A stretch of DNA of 64,000 nt from Oscillospiraceae bacterium (GCA_015068645.1 SVKD01000010.1:31317-95316), one strand, 5' to 3'; shown: positions 27,558-36,929, counted from the first letter of the stretch. The notes: generated by a model not told the origin, from the letters alone. Made by a program: numbers and translations.

Positions 27558-27902
27558 ATGTATAAAAAATTAGCAGACTTAAAAACGCAAACGAAATTAA
27601 ATGCCCAAGGCAAAGAAAAAATGTTAAAAACCAATTTTGCGGATTTTGACGGTTGGGATCCGAGAATTCGTCTTTATTCTCTGGTGCAGATACAGCCCGG
27701 GGAAGAAGTGGAGTACCATATGCACGTGGGAGAAAGTGAAACTTTTGTGTTTTTGTCGGGCAAAGGGATTTATAATGATAACGGAACCAATGTGGATATC
27801 ACTCCCGGTATGGTAAGCTTCACTCCCTCCGGTCAGGGACACGGCGTGAAAAACACCGGCGATGAAGTGCTGTCTTTGATTGCTTTGATTTTGGTGGATT
27901 AA
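27558..27902 (+). CDS. Small single-domain cupin protein
   Basis: A 114-aa protein consisting of one cupin barrel. Motif 1 VEYHMHVGESETFVFLSGKG and motif 2 TPGMVSFTPSGQGHGVKN carry the His/Glu/His metal ligands. Such proteins may be isomerases, dioxygenases or sugar-binding proteins; nothing here decides. ATG 27558 follows AAGGAG; an upstream extension would start inside the terminator and is rejected. Transcribed from the TAGAAT promoter ending at 27511. Confidence 0.85.
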   Translation: MYKKLADLKTQTKLNAQGKEKMLKTNFADFDGWDPRIRLYSLVQIQPGEEVEYHMHVGESETFVFLSGKGIYNDNGTNVDITPGMVSFTPSGQGHGVKNTGDEVLSLIALILVD

Positions 27903-27934
27903 AAAGAGCGTTCATCCAAGAAAGAGAGAACCCT

Positions 27935-28537
27935 ATGGAATTTGGTGAAAAATTACAGGAGCTCAGAAAGAAAAAAGGATTGACTCAGGAAGAATTGGCA
28001 GACAAGCTTTATGTTTCCCGTACTGCTGTTTCCAAGTGGGAATCAGGACGTGGATACCCGAATATTGAATCCTTAAAAGCAATTGCCAAATTTTTTTCGG
28101 TGACAATTGATGTGTTGCTATCCGGTGATGAAGTTTTAACGATTGCCGAAGAAGATTGCAAACAACAAGAACATTATTTTAAAAGTCTGATATTCGGATT
28201 ATTGGATATCAGTAGTATCATTTTCTTTTTTCTGCCGTTTTTCGGACAAACTGTCAACGGAAGGATTCAGGAAGTTTCGCTAATATCTTTACAGGGAATT
28301 GCACCGTATTTAAAATATATTTATGGTGTTTTGGTGATTGGTATCGTCGGATATGGAATTCTGACATTAGTGCTTCAAAATTTTCATAAGCTATTCTGGG
28401 TAAAATATAAAGATAAAATATCTCTGGTATTAAGCATTGTTGCAACACTATTATTTATTGTAAGCTCCCAACCCTACGCAGCAACTTTGATGTTTATCTT
28501 TCTGATTCTAAAGGCATTTATGCTGATAAAACGCTAA
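27935..28537 (+). CDS. XRE-family regulator with C-terminal membrane domain
   Basis: A 200-aa protein. Residues 7-61 are a Cro/C1-type helix-turn-helix (LRKKKGLTQEELADKLYVSRTAVSKWESGRGYPN). The remaining part has about four hydrophobic segments (SIIFFFLPFFGQ, YGVLVIGIVGYGILTL, LVLSIVATLLFIVSS, AATLMFIFLIL), so the regulator is membrane-anchored. This architecture is common in clostridia and may sense membrane stress. It starts 33 bases after the cupin gene and could be cotranscribed. The target is unknown. Confidence 0.85.
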   Translation: MEFGEKLQELRKKKGLTQEELADKLYVSRTAVSKWESGRGYPNIESLKAIAKFFSVTIDVLLSGDEVLTIAEEDCKQQEHYFKSLIFGLLDISSIIFFFLPFFGQTVNGRIQEVSLISLQGIAPYLKYIYGVLVIGIVGYGILTLVLQNFHKLFWVKYKDKISLVLSIVATLLFIVSSQPYAATLMFIFLILKAFMLIKR

Positions 28538-28647
28538 TGACACGAAACGTATCAAACCTGTGACAAAGCGTTTCTTGCTATTTTTGGTACCTTCTTATAA
28601 ACTGTGTTTTGACGAACGTCAAATTCAAAAAAGGAAGGTATTAGAAA

Positions 28648-29307
28648 ATGAAAAAAATGAACAGAAAACACAAAAATTATTTGTGCATCAGTGCGGGCTT
28701 ACTGCTGCTGTTTCTTATTTGGACGGTTGCACTTTGCTTTGTTGATGTGTGCCAAATCGGACCAAAGGGGACAAGCGTCGGCTTTGCAACGGTGAATCAG
28801 GCTGTTCACGACCTCACAGGAGTACATTTGTGGCTATATGTTTTAACAGACTGGTTGGGACTTGTGCCTGTGTTTTTGATGATGGGATTTGGCTTGCTTG
28901 GATTGATACAATGGACGAAAAGAAAAAAACTTTTGAAAGTGGATGCCGACATTTTGGTGCTTGGTATTTTTTATGTGATTGTGTTGGCGTTGTATCTTTT
29001 CTTTGAAGCATTCATTATCAATTACAGACCGATTCTTATCAACAATTATCTGGAAGCATCCTATCCCTCGTCCACAACTTTATTGGTGTTGTGTGTGATG
29101 CCCACGGCGATACTGCAGTTTCATCAGCGTATCAGAAGTGTGGCACTAAGATGGTGGGTGAACGGTTTTCTTGTTGCCTTTACCGTGTTTATGGTATTGG
29201 GAAGACTAGTCTCGGGCGTGCATTGGCTTTCTGATATTATTGGGGGTGCAATGCTTAGCGGCGGTTTGGTAATGCTTTATGTATTTGTGTGTTTGAAAGG
29301 AGATTAA
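28648..29307 (+). CDS. PAP2-family membrane phosphatase
   Basis: A 219-aa integral membrane protein with about six helices. The C-terminal signature SGVHWLSDIIGG matches motif 3 of PAP2 lipid phosphatases; motif 2 is an altered YPSSTT where the classical form is PSGH, so the catalytic histidine of that motif is replaced. Activity is therefore uncertain. It may act on undecaprenyl or phosphatidyl-type phosphates. The ribosome site is AAGGAAGG. The next gene starts two bases after its stop, suggesting an operon. Confidence 0.8.
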   Translation: MKKMNRKHKNYLCISAGLLLLFLIWTVALCFVDVCQIGPKGTSVGFATVNQAVHDLTGVHLWLYVLTDWLGLVPVFLMMGFGLLGLIQWTKRKKLLKVDADILVLGIFYVIVLALYLFFEAFIINYRPILINNYLEASYPSSTTLLVLCVMPTAILQFHQRIRSVALRWWVNGFLVAFTVFMVLGRLVSGVHWLSDIIGGAMLSGGLVMLYVFVCLKGD

Positions 29308-29309
29308 AA

Positions 29310-29783
29310 ATGAGTAAACCGGTGAATGAAGAACTTTTGCGTTCCGGCAAAATCTTGTTATATTTAAAAGACCAATTTTTAAAAAATCGAAGCAAAGAAA
29401 CCTTGTTTCCATTATTAAACTGCTTGAGAGATTCCAAAGTGATTGTTCCGGTCAGTATGATGATGAGTAAAAAAGATGCAGAAAAATTCGAAAATTCCAA
29501 AGCAGGAGACAAAGTAACCGCATCTGATCCCATCCGATTCAGACCGGATATCTTAAAAAAGGGAGAAAAATGCTTTTTACCGATTTTCTCTAATAAAGAA
29601 CAGATTCCCAAGGATTACAGAGAAAATTTTTCCACAATTTCCGTGACGGTTCTGCAATGCCTTGAAATGGCGAAAAAGAATGAGAAAATTTGCGGTTTGG
29701 TATTGGATGCCTATACCAAACCTGTGGTTTTAGAATATCCTGTGGCAGACTTGATTCCAAAATTTAAAAGCAAATTGCAATAA
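29310..29783 (+). CDS. SseB-family protein
   Basis: A 157-aa soluble protein resembling the SseB N-terminal domain family (PF07179): the pattern CFLPIFSNKEQIPKDY followed by LEMAKKNEKICGLVLDAYTKPVVL is typical. The molecular function is unclear. ATG 29310 is preceded by AAAGGAG within the end of the PAP2 gene; the longer frame from 29289 is rejected for lack of a ribosome site. Confidence 0.72.
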   Translation: MSKPVNEELLRSGKILLYLKDQFLKNRSKETLFPLLNCLRDSKVIVPVSMMMSKKDAEKFENSKAGDKVTASDPIRFRPDILKKGEKCFLPIFSNKEQIPKDYRENFSTISVTVLQCLEMAKKNEKICGLVLDAYTKPVVLEYPVADLIPKFKSKLQ

Positions 29784-29794
29784 GTATTGATCCT

Positions 29795-30487
29795 ATGAAA
29801 AATGAAACGATTCAAAAAGATTTGCTTTTGATGGGAGAAGAAAGCTACCGTGAGTTCAGTGCAAAACTGATGCCCACGGTGGAGAAAGAAACCGTTATCG
29901 GCATCCGTGTTCCCATTTTGCGAGCATATGCAAAAAGTTTGGAAGATTACGAAACTTTTTTTAAAAATCTTCCTCATCGGTATTTTGAAGAAAACAACCT
30001 CCACGCTTTTTTGATAGAACGGGAACGTGATTTTGATTGTTGTATCAAAAAACTGGAAGCGTTTTTACCCTATGTGAATAACTGGGCAACTTGCGACGGG
30101 ATGAATCCCAAGGTGCTGAAAAAAGAGCCTGAAAAGCTCCTTCTGTATATCCAAAAATGGATTACTTCTAAAGAAACCTATATCGTTCGTTATGCCATTA
30201 ATTTACTGATGAGCTACTACTTGGACGAACATTTTCAACTCGAATACTTAAAAATGGTATGTAATGTTCAATCCGATGAATATTACATCAATATGATGCG
30301 TGCTTGGTATTTTGCCACCGCGCTGGCCAAGCAGTATGAGGCAACGTTGCCATACCTGCAAAATCATCTGTTGGATGAATGGACACACAATAAAACCATC
30401 CAAAAAGCAGTGGAAAGCTATCGGATTTCCAATGAGCAAAAAACGTATTTCAGAACATTAAGAAGAAAAGGTGGGAAGTCCCTATGA
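29795..30487 (+). CDS. DNA alkylation repair protein (AlkD-like)
   Basis: A 230-aa all-helical HEAT-like repeat protein of the AlkD/AlkC family. The motifs VIGIRVPILRAYAKSL near residue 33, HRYFEENNLHAFLIER, and WATCDGMNPKVLKK are typical. AlkD is a DNA glycosylase that excises 3-methyl- and 7-methylpurines. It overlaps the following gene by ATGA at 30484-30487. Operon neighbours are not functionally related as far as seen. Confidence 0.85.
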   Translation: MKNETIQKDLLLMGEESYREFSAKLMPTVEKETVIGIRVPILRAYAKSLEDYETFFKNLPHRYFEENNLHAFLIERERDFDCCIKKLEAFLPYVNNWATCDGMNPKVLKKEPEKLLLYIQKWITSKETYIVRYAINLLMSYYLDEHFQLEYLKMVCNVQSDEYYINMMRAWYFATALAKQYEATLPYLQNHLLDEWTHNKTIQKAVESYRISNEQKTYFRTLRRKGGKSL

Positions 30488-30762
30488 AAAAATTGTTGTG
30501 TTTACGGTGCGAAACCCAAATGCAATACAGCGGAACCAGAAAAATTCAGTTGGGTGAAACCGGCTGGGTGCTTGGGGATTTGCCCAATTTATTGGCAGGG
30601 TCGATGGAAGTGGATATCTATTCCTGTCCCCAATGCGGAAAAATTGAATTTTATCATAGCGAACAGACAGAAAGCGGAATTGCTAAAATTCGGTGTCCTA
30701 AGTGCGGTCAGAAGCACGAGTGTGACGATCCCAAATGTCCTTTCTGCGGACACCGTTATTAA
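30484..30762 (+). CDS. Small double zinc-ribbon protein
   Basis: A 92-aa protein with four cysteine pairs: CLRC, CPQC, CPKC and CPFC, enough for two zinc sites. A conserved-looking middle (WVLGDLPNLLAG) precedes the second pair. It probably binds nucleic acid or a protein partner; function unknown. It overlaps the AlkD-like gene by four bases, implying translational coupling. Confidence 0.75.
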   Translation: MKKLLCLRCETQMQYSGTRKIQLGETGWVLGDLPNLLAGSMEVDIYSCPQCGKIEFYHSEQTESGIAKIRCPKCGQKHECDDPKCPFCGHRY

Positions 30763-30783
30763 AAATTGTAAAGGAATTACATC

Positions 30784-31305
30784 ATGTCATACATCTTAAG
30801 CGGACTTGGACTGGCGGTGCTGATTGTGGCATCGTTAATCAAAGGTGAAACTATCAAAAAAACATTATACCTGGTGTTGGCAGGAAATCTTTTAGTGGCA
30901 ACCAGTTATTTGTTTACCGATAACGGGATAAATGGTGCGGTTTCCAGCTATATCGGAAGCATTCAGGCACTCATTAACCTTTTTTACGCCAAAAAGAACA
31001 AAAATATTCCCGTATGGTTGCTTGTGATTTATGCCCTATCTTTTATTGCGGCAAACTTTGCAGTGCTGGAGAATGCAATCGGTGTGATTGCGTTACTTGC
31101 CACTCTTTGCTTTGTGGGATGTGTGTCTTCCAAAACGGGGAAGGGATACCGCATCTGGCAGGCGGCAAATAACCTGCTTTGGATTTTGTATGATATTTTG
31201 TCGGCATCGTATGGACCGCTTGTGACTCACACCGTATTATGTGTTTTTACAGTAGCGGGAATTTTATGGAATGATTGCAGAAAAACAAAAAAGGAGATTC
31301 TATAA
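30784..31305 (+). CDS. YgjV-like membrane protein (second copy)
   Basis: A 173-aa integral membrane protein with about six hydrophobic helices. VLAGNLLVATSYLFTDNGINGAVSSYIGSIQALIN and the late WQAANNLLWILYDIL correspond in layout to the YgjV-like protein at 9440. Function unknown. It is followed two bases later by the histidine phosphatase. Confidence 0.65.
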   Translation: MSYILSGLGLAVLIVASLIKGETIKKTLYLVLAGNLLVATSYLFTDNGINGAVSSYIGSIQALINLFYAKKNKNIPVWLLVIYALSFIAANFAVLENAIGVIALLATLCFVGCVSSKTGKGYRIWQAANNLLWILYDILSASYGPLVTHTVLCVFTVAGILWNDCRKTKKEIL

Positions 31306-31306
31306 T

Positions 31307-32008
31307 ATGAAAATCTATATTGTCCGTCACGGCGACCCCGATTATTCTATTGATTCCTTAACCGAAAAAGGTTGGCGGGAAGCTGAATTACTGTCTGAGC
31401 GCATGAAAAATACGCCCATAGACGATTTTTACTGTTCTCCTTTGGGCAGAGCAAAAGATACATTGAAACCGACCATTGAAAAAACGGGCAAAACTTTTGA
31501 AATTTTGTCTTGGTTACGTGAATTTGAAGGCAGAAAAGAGGGAAGTATTCCAGGGCATAGCAGAGTAACCTGGGACATACCGCCGTCCTTATGGTGCAAT
31601 GAGCCTAAGTTTTACACCTTTGACAAATGGCAGGAAACTCCCTGGATGACAGAAAGCACTGCACCCTCAGCATATCCAGAAGTAAAAGAGGGAATTGACG
31701 AACTTTTGTCTCGTTACGGTTGGATTCGTGAGGGAATGGTGTACCGTGGCGGAGAAGACAAATCCATCGCACTCTTCTGTCATTTTGGTTTGGGTAGTCT
31801 TCTGATGGCGTATCTGTTGGGAATTCCGCCTGTGGTGGCGCAAAACAGTTTCTTTCTGGCACCCACCTCGGTGACCACATTGGTTAGTGAAACTGACGGA
31901 GAAGGGTACTCCCATTTTCGTGCTACAGGAGTGGGAGATATTTCTCATTTGTATATGGGCGGGGAACCCATGTCGGAATCAGGTCTCTATCCCAACTTTG
32001 GAAAATAG
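31307..32008 (+). CDS. Histidine phosphatase family protein
   Basis: Phosphoglycerate mutase-like phosphatase, 233 aa, cytoplasmic. The phospho-histidine motif is IVRHGDPDY at residues 4-12; further active-site positions are in YCSPLGRAKDT, REFEGRKEG and ALFCHFGLGSLLMAYL (second histidine). Substrate unknown; the family includes phosphosugar and adenosylcobalamin phosphatases. ATG 31307 lies after AAAGGAG; a frame extended upstream to 31271 overlaps the previous gene. Confidence 0.88.
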   Translation: MKIYIVRHGDPDYSIDSLTEKGWREAELLSERMKNTPIDDFYCSPLGRAKDTLKPTIEKTGKTFEILSWLREFEGRKEGSIPGHSRVTWDIPPSLWCNEPKFYTFDKWQETPWMTESTAPSAYPEVKEGIDELLSRYGWIREGMVYRGGEDKSIALFCHFGLGSLLMAYLLGIPPVVAQNSFFLAPTSVTTLVSETDGEGYSHFRATGVGDISHLYMGGEPMSESGLYPNFGK

Positions 32009-32037
32009 ACAAAAGAAGGAGCAAAGGAGCAAAGAAA

Positions 32038-32985
32038 ATGAAAATATCAGTATTAGATGTAAAAACCTTAGGCAATGATTTAGACTTTTCTGGGATTCAT
32101 AAGCTCGGTGATGTTACCGTATATGATTTGACCACCCAGGAGCAGGCAATTGAAAGAATCGCCGATGCCGAAGTGTTGATTTTAAATAAGGTAAAACTTA
32201 CAAAAGAAAATCTTCCTTTTGCAAAAAAACTGAAACTGGTTTGTATTACCGCTACAGGCTTTGACAATGTGGATTTAGACTATTGCAAAGAACACGGCAT
32301 TGCCGTTTGTAACGTGGTGGGATATTCCACCGACAGCGTGGTGCAGTTAACCGTGTCGATGGCGTTTTCTTTGGCAACCAAACTGCTTACCTATGATAAG
32401 TTTGTGAAATCAGGCGACTATACTAATTGTGGTGTGTTCAATCGTGTGGAACCTGTGTTTCGTGAAATGTCTGCACTCACCTGGGGTGTGGTTGGATTAG
32501 GAAGTATTGGCGGCAAAGTGGCAAGTATTGCCAAAACAATGGGTTGCCGTGTGTTGGCATATAAACGCACACCCGTGGAAGAATATGAATGTGTGGATAT
32601 GGATACTTTATGTAAGGAAAGTGACATCATCACTGTGCATACCCCTTTAAATGACGGCACCTATCATCTGATTAACGAAAAACGTCTGTCTCAGATGAAA
32701 GACGGTGTGGTATTGGTGAATGTTGCCCGTGGTGCGGTGTTTGATGAAGAAGCGGTAACCAATGCAGTGTTAAACGGAAAAATCGGCGGACTTGGGGTAG
32801 ATGTGTATTCTACCGAACCAATGCAACAAGACAGCCCCTATCAAAAGCTTTTAAACCGTGACGATGTCATTTTTACGCCTCATATGGCGTGGGGAGCATA
32901 CGATGCCCGTCAGCGTTGTATTGACGAAATTGAAGCAAATATCAAAAGTTTTACAGAGGGCGGCAAAAGAAGCCGTTTGGTATAG
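32038..32985 (+). CDS. D-2-hydroxyacid dehydrogenase
   Basis: NAD-dependent reduction of a 2-keto acid, 315 aa. The Rossmann motif GVVGLGSIGGKVASIAKTMG at about residue 147 and the later VNVARGAVFDEEAV and TPHMAWGAYDARQRCIDE (catalytic His) identify the family; the Arg/Glu pair is in VNVARGA and GVDVYSTEP. Likely substrates are glyoxylate, hydroxypyruvate or D-lactate-type acids. The AGGAG site is followed by an AAAG-rich spacer. Confidence 0.88.
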   Translation: MKISVLDVKTLGNDLDFSGIHKLGDVTVYDLTTQEQAIERIADAEVLILNKVKLTKENLPFAKKLKLVCITATGFDNVDLDYCKEHGIAVCNVVGYSTDSVVQLTVSMAFSLATKLLTYDKFVKSGDYTNCGVFNRVEPVFREMSALTWGVVGLGSIGGKVASIAKTMGCRVLAYKRTPVEEYECVDMDTLCKESDIITVHTPLNDGTYHLINEKRLSQMKDGVVLVNVARGAVFDEEAVTNAVLNGKIGGLGVDVYSTEPMQQDSPYQKLLNRDDVIFTPHMAWGAYDARQRCIDEIEANIKSFTEGGKRSRLV

Positions 32986-33062
32986 TTTGACATACAAAAA
33001 AGCTCGGTTTATGGCAAATTGTACGAAAAAACAGATTTGATTTATGTAAATTTTGTTTTCTA

Positions 33063-33122
33063 TTGACAAATAATATGAAAAGTGGTATAATATACGGTAG
33101 TATCGGTAGATGCTACCGTATA
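33063..33122 (+). promoter_or_regulatory. Promoter and 5'-end inverted repeat of the PFOR gene
   Basis: TTGACA (33063-33068), 17-bp spacer, TATAAT (33086-33091) with TGG before the -10. Immediately at the start site, TATACGGTAG (33091-33100) and CTACCGTATA (33113-33122) form a perfect 10-bp inverted repeat, with an extra CGGTAG copy in the loop. It may be an operator or a 5' mRNA stem-loop. The remaining 110-base leader contains only AT-rich sequence and the AAGGAG ribosome site. Confidence 0.85.
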
Positions 33123-33232
33123 TTTATTGTTAAAAAATATGAAATAAATTTTTTGCTTTTTGTATTCTTTTGTTGAATAGACATTAATAAGAGAATCAAT
33201 TTCAAAAAACAAGCAAAGGAGACAAGTTCAAT

Positions 33233-36200
33233 ATGGCGAAAAAAATGATGACTATGGACGGAAATCAGGCTGCGGCATATGCTTCTTATGCGTTTACCGA
33301 AGTAGCAGGGATTTATCCGATTACCCCGTCCTCCCCGATGGCAGAAAATGTTGACCAGTGGTCCGCAAAAGGCCAGAAAAACATTTTCGGCAACGAAGTA
33401 AAAGTTGTAGAACTCCAGTCTGAAGCAGGTGCTGCAGGTACCGTGCACGGTTCCTTGCAGGCAGGTGCGTTAACCACCACCTATACCGCTTCTCAGGGTC
33501 TTCTTTTAATGATTCCCAATATGTATAAAATTGCAGGGGAACTCCTGCCTTGCGTATTCCATGTATCTGCAAGAGCATTGGCTTCCCACGCATTATCTAT
33601 TTTCGGTGACCATTCCGACGTAATGGCTTGCCGTCAGACAGGGTTTGCCATGTTAGCGGCAAACAGCGTTCAGGAAGTGATGGACTTAGGTGCCGTGGCA
33701 CATTTAACCACCATTAAATCCAGAGTACCTTTCCTGCATTTCTTCGACGGTTTCAGAACTTCTCACGAAATTCAGAAAATCGAAGTATTGGATTACGAAG
33801 ATTTGAAAAAACTGACCGATTTAGATGCTGTAAAAGCATTTAAAGAAAGAAGCTTAAATCCTGATGCTCCCGTTCTTCGCGGTACTGCACAGAATCCCGA
33901 CATTTTCTTCCAGGCAAGAGAAGCTTGTAACGGCTATTACGATGCAGTTCCCGAAATCTGCCAGAACTATATGAAAGAAATTTCTAAATTAACCGGCAGA
34001 AACTATGATTTGTTCAATTACTATGGTGCAGCTGATGCAGAACGTATCATCATCGCTATGGGTTCCGTTTGTGATGCGGCGGAAGAAGTAATCGACTACC
34101 TGACCGCTAAGGGCGAAAAAGTCGGCTTATTAAAAGTTCGTCTGTACAGACCCTTCTCCGTAAAACATTTCTTAGGTGCGATTCCTGCAACTGTGAAGAA
34201 AATTGCCGTATTAGACAGAACCAAAGAACCCGGTTCCTTAGGCGAACCCTTATATTTGGATGTTTGTGCTGCTTATGCAAGTGCAGCGAACAAACCCTTA
34301 ATCGTTGGCGGCAGATACGGTTTAGGTTCCAAAGACACTTATCCCGAACAGCTAATCGCAGTTTTAGATAACTTAAATCAGGCAGAACCCAAAAACAATT
34401 TCACCATCGGTATCAACGATGATGTTACCCATCTGTCTTTACCCGATGCAGCTCCTGTTGACGTGGCTCCCGAGGGAACCATCAGCTGTAAATTCTGGGG
34501 TCTTGGCGCAGACGGTACCGTTGGTGCAAATAAAAACTCCATCAAAATTATCGGTGACCATACCGATATGTATGCTCAGGCATATTTCTCCTATGACTCC
34601 AAGAAATCCGGTGGTATCACCGTTTCTCACTTAAGATTCGGTCACACTCCCATCCGTTCCACTTATCTGATTAAGAAAGCGGACTTCCTGGCTTGTCATA
34701 AAGCTTCCTATATCAACCAGTATGATATGTTGGCAGATGTGAAAGAAAACGGCACATTCCTGCTGAATACCCATTGGACCGATGAAGAAATTATGGCAAA
34801 CTTACCTGCCAACGTAAAACGTCACTTAGCACAGAAGAAGATTAAATTCTTTGCAATTGACGCAGTTTCTTTAGCAAAAGAAATCGGCTTGGGCGGCAGA
34901 ATCAACACCATCATGCAGGCAGCATTCTTTAAGCTGGCAAACGTGATGGATATTGATGATGCAGTTTCTTATATGAAGGAAGCTATCAAAAAGTCCTACG
35001 GTAAAAAAGGTGACGATATCGTTAATATGAATAATGCCGCAGTGGATGCAGGTGTAGAAAAAGTAAGAGAAATCACTGTTCCCTCTGATTGGGCTAACGC
35101 TACCGACGATGTGAAAGCAGACAAAGAAACCAATGCTCCCGCATTTGTAAAAGACGTGGTGGAAGTAATCAACAATCAGGAAGGTGACAAATTACCTGTT
35201 TCTGCATTCAAAGGCAGAGAAGACGGTACCTTCCCCCAGGGCACTTCCAAATACGAAAAACGCGGTATCGCAGTGGACGTTCCCGAATGGATTCCTGAAA
35301 ACTGTATCCAGTGTAATCAGTGCTCCTATGTTTGTCCGCACGCGGCAATCAGACCCTTCTTGTTAACCGAAGAAGAAAAAGCCAACGCTCCCGAAGGTTT
35401 TGTAACCAAAAAAGGTTTAAAACCCTACGATAATTACGAATTTAAAATCCAGGTAACCACTTTGGATTGTACCGGTTGTGGCGTTTGTGCCAACAACTGT
35501 CCTGCCAAAGTGAAAGCTCTGGTAATGAAACCCTTAGAAACTCAGGTGGAAAAAGAAGTTCCCAACTGGAACTATGCAATTTCCTTACCCGAAAAGAAAA
35601 ACCCCATGAACAAAGACACCGTAAAAGGTTCTCAGTTTGAAGTGCCTTATCTGGAATTCTCCGGTGCTTGTGCAGGTTGTGGGGAAACTCCCTATGCAAA
35701 ACTGATGACTCAGTTATATGGTGATCGAATGATGATTGCCAATGCGACCGGTTGTTCCTCCATCTGGGCAGGTTCCGCTCCGGCAATGCCCTACACCACC
35801 AATCAGAAAGGTCAGGGTCCTGCTTGGGCAAACTCCTTATTTGAAGATAACGCAGAATTCGGTTTCGGTATGTACACCGCTTGTGAAACCGCAAGAAATG
35901 CAATCTTAGCAAAAGTAAAAGAAGTCATCGAAAACACCAAAAATGATGACGTAAAAGCAGCAGCTACCGCTTGGGTAGACGGCTTTGATGACGGCGAAAA
36001 CACCCGTGCATTATCCGATGCATTGGTTGCAGCATTAGAAGCTTGTGACTGCGATTGCGACAACAAGAAATATATCTTGGAAAACAAACGTGACCTGATC
36101 AAAAAATCTCAGTGGATTTTAGGTGGTGACGGTTGGGCATACGATATTGGCTTCGGCGGTTTAGACCATGTGTTAGCTTCCGGTAAAGATATCAATGTTC

Positions 36201-36751
36201 TGGTATTTGATACCGAAGTTTATTCCAATACCGGCGGTCAGGCATCCAAATCTACTCCTATCGGTGCAGTTGCTCAGTTTGCGGCATCCGGTAAGAAAGT
36301 GAAGAAAAAAGACCTTGGTATGATTGCTATGAGCTATGGCTATGTATATGTAGCTCAGGTTGCAATGGGTGCAAGTCAGGCACAGACCTTAAAAGCATTT
36401 AGAGAAGCTGAAAAACATAAAGGTCCGTCCATCATCATCGCTTACGCTCCCTGTATCAACCACGGTATCAAAGGCGGCCTATCCGGTGCTCAGATGCAGG
36501 AAAAGAAAGCTGTGGAATGCGGCTACTGGCACTTATACAGATACAATCCCGCATTAAAAGATGAAGGCAAAAACCCCTTCACCTTAGATTCCAAAGCTCC
36601 CACCGCTTCCTTCCAGGAATTCCTGCAGACCGAAGTTCGTTACACTTCCTTGCAGCGAGCATTCCCCGAAGAAGCAAAAGAATTGTTTGAAGCGGCGGAA
36701 GCTGCAGCGAAGGATAGATATCAGTCTTACCTCGACAAAGCTGGAATGTAG
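33233..36751 (+). CDS. nifJ: Pyruvate:ferredoxin (flavodoxin) oxidoreductase
   Basis: Single-chain PFOR, 1172 aa, converting pyruvate and CoA to acetyl-CoA and CO2 with reduction of ferredoxin. Domains in order: N-terminal TPP-type domain I (NQAAAYASYAFTEVAGIYPITPSSP), CoA domain, then the 2x[4Fe-4S] ferredoxin domain with CIQCNQCSYVCP and CTGCGVCANNCP, and the C-terminal TPP domain with CAGCGETPYAKL (proximal cluster) and GGDGWAYDIGFGG. Complete and full-length. Strong promoter upstream. Central to the anaerobic energy metabolism together with the Etf-linked lactate dehydrogenase. Confidence 0.98.
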   Translation: MAKKMMTMDGNQAAAYASYAFTEVAGIYPITPSSPMAENVDQWSAKGQKNIFGNEVKVVELQSEAGAAGTVHGSLQAGALTTTYTASQGLLLMIPNMYKIAGELLPCVFHVSARALASHALSIFGDHSDVMACRQTGFAMLAANSVQEVMDLGAVAHLTTIKSRVPFLHFFDGFRTSHEIQKIEVLDYEDLKKLTDLDAVKAFKERSLNPDAPVLRGTAQNPDIFFQAREACNGYYDAVPEICQNYMKEISKLTGRNYDLFNYYGAADAERIIIAMGSVCDAAEEVIDYLTAKGEKVGLLKVRLYRPFSVKHFLGAIPATVKKIAVLDRTKEPGSLGEPLYLDVCAAYASAANKPLIVGGRYGLGSKDTYPEQLIAVLDNLNQAEPKNNFTIGINDDVTHLSLPDAAPVDVAPEGTISCKFWGLGADGTVGANKNSIKIIGDHTDMYAQAYFSYDSKKSGGITVSHLRFGHTPIRSTYLIKKADFLACHKASYINQYDMLADVKENGTFLLNTHWTDEEIMANLPANVKRHLAQKKIKFFAIDAVSLAKEIGLGGRINTIMQAAFFKLANVMDIDDAVSYMKEAIKKSYGKKGDDIVNMNNAAVDAGVEKVREITVPSDWANATDDVKADKETNAPAFVKDVVEVINNQEGDKLPVSAFKGREDGTFPQGTSKYEKRGIAVDVPEWIPENCIQCNQCSYVCPHAAIRPFLLTEEEKANAPEGFVTKKGLKPYDNYEFKIQVTTLDCTGCGVCANNCPAKVKALVMKPLETQVEKEVPNWNYAISLPEKKNPMNKDTVKGSQFEVPYLEFSGACAGCGETPYAKLMTQLYGDRMMIANATGCSSIWAGSAPAMPYTTNQKGQGPAWANSLFEDNAEFGFGMYTACETARNAILAKVKEVIENTKNDDVKAAATAWVDGFDDGENTRALSDALVAALEACDCDCDNKKYILENKRDLIKKSQWILGGDGWAYDIGFGGLDHVLASGKDINVLVFDTEVYSNTGGQASKSTPIGAVAQFAASGKKVKKKDLGMIAMSYGYVYVAQVAMGASQAQTLKAFREAEKHKGPSIIIAYAPCINHGIKGGLSGAQMQEKKAVECGYWHLYRYNPALKDEGKNPFTLDSKAPTASFQEFLQTEVRYTSLQRAFPEEAKELFEAAEAAAKDRYQSYLDKAGM

Positions 36752-36768
36752 GCTTGATAAAACGCGCC

Positions 36769-36850
36769 TAATGGATGAACCTCATCGCTCGGCGTACACT
36801 CGGTACGCCTTCGGATAACCCCTACGGGTTCGGTTTCTCCATTATCCATC
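36769..36850 (+). repeat. Multi-hairpin intergenic element
   Basis: Outer pairing ATGGAT (36771-36776) with ATCCAT (36844-36849) encloses GGCGTAC-ACTCG-GTACGCC (36791-36809) and AACCC-CTAC-GGGTT (36817-36830). GC-rich compared with its surroundings. It could be a REP-like palindromic repeat or a small structured RNA; no second copy is in this window. Confidence 0.5.
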
Positions 36851-36882
36851 GTTTTCTCTGCGCCTGTCCAATAGAGTAAAAT

Positions 36883-36920
36883 TTTAAAAGGGTTCAACCC
36901 CATGGTTGAACCCTTTTTGT
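36883..36920 (+). terminator. Rho-independent terminator after the PFOR gene
   Basis: AAAAGGGTTCAACC (36886-36899) pairs with GGTTGAACCCTTTT (36904-36917), then T-rich sequence. Strong and symmetrical. Confidence 0.93.
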
Positions 36921-36929
36921 TTGTATCTG

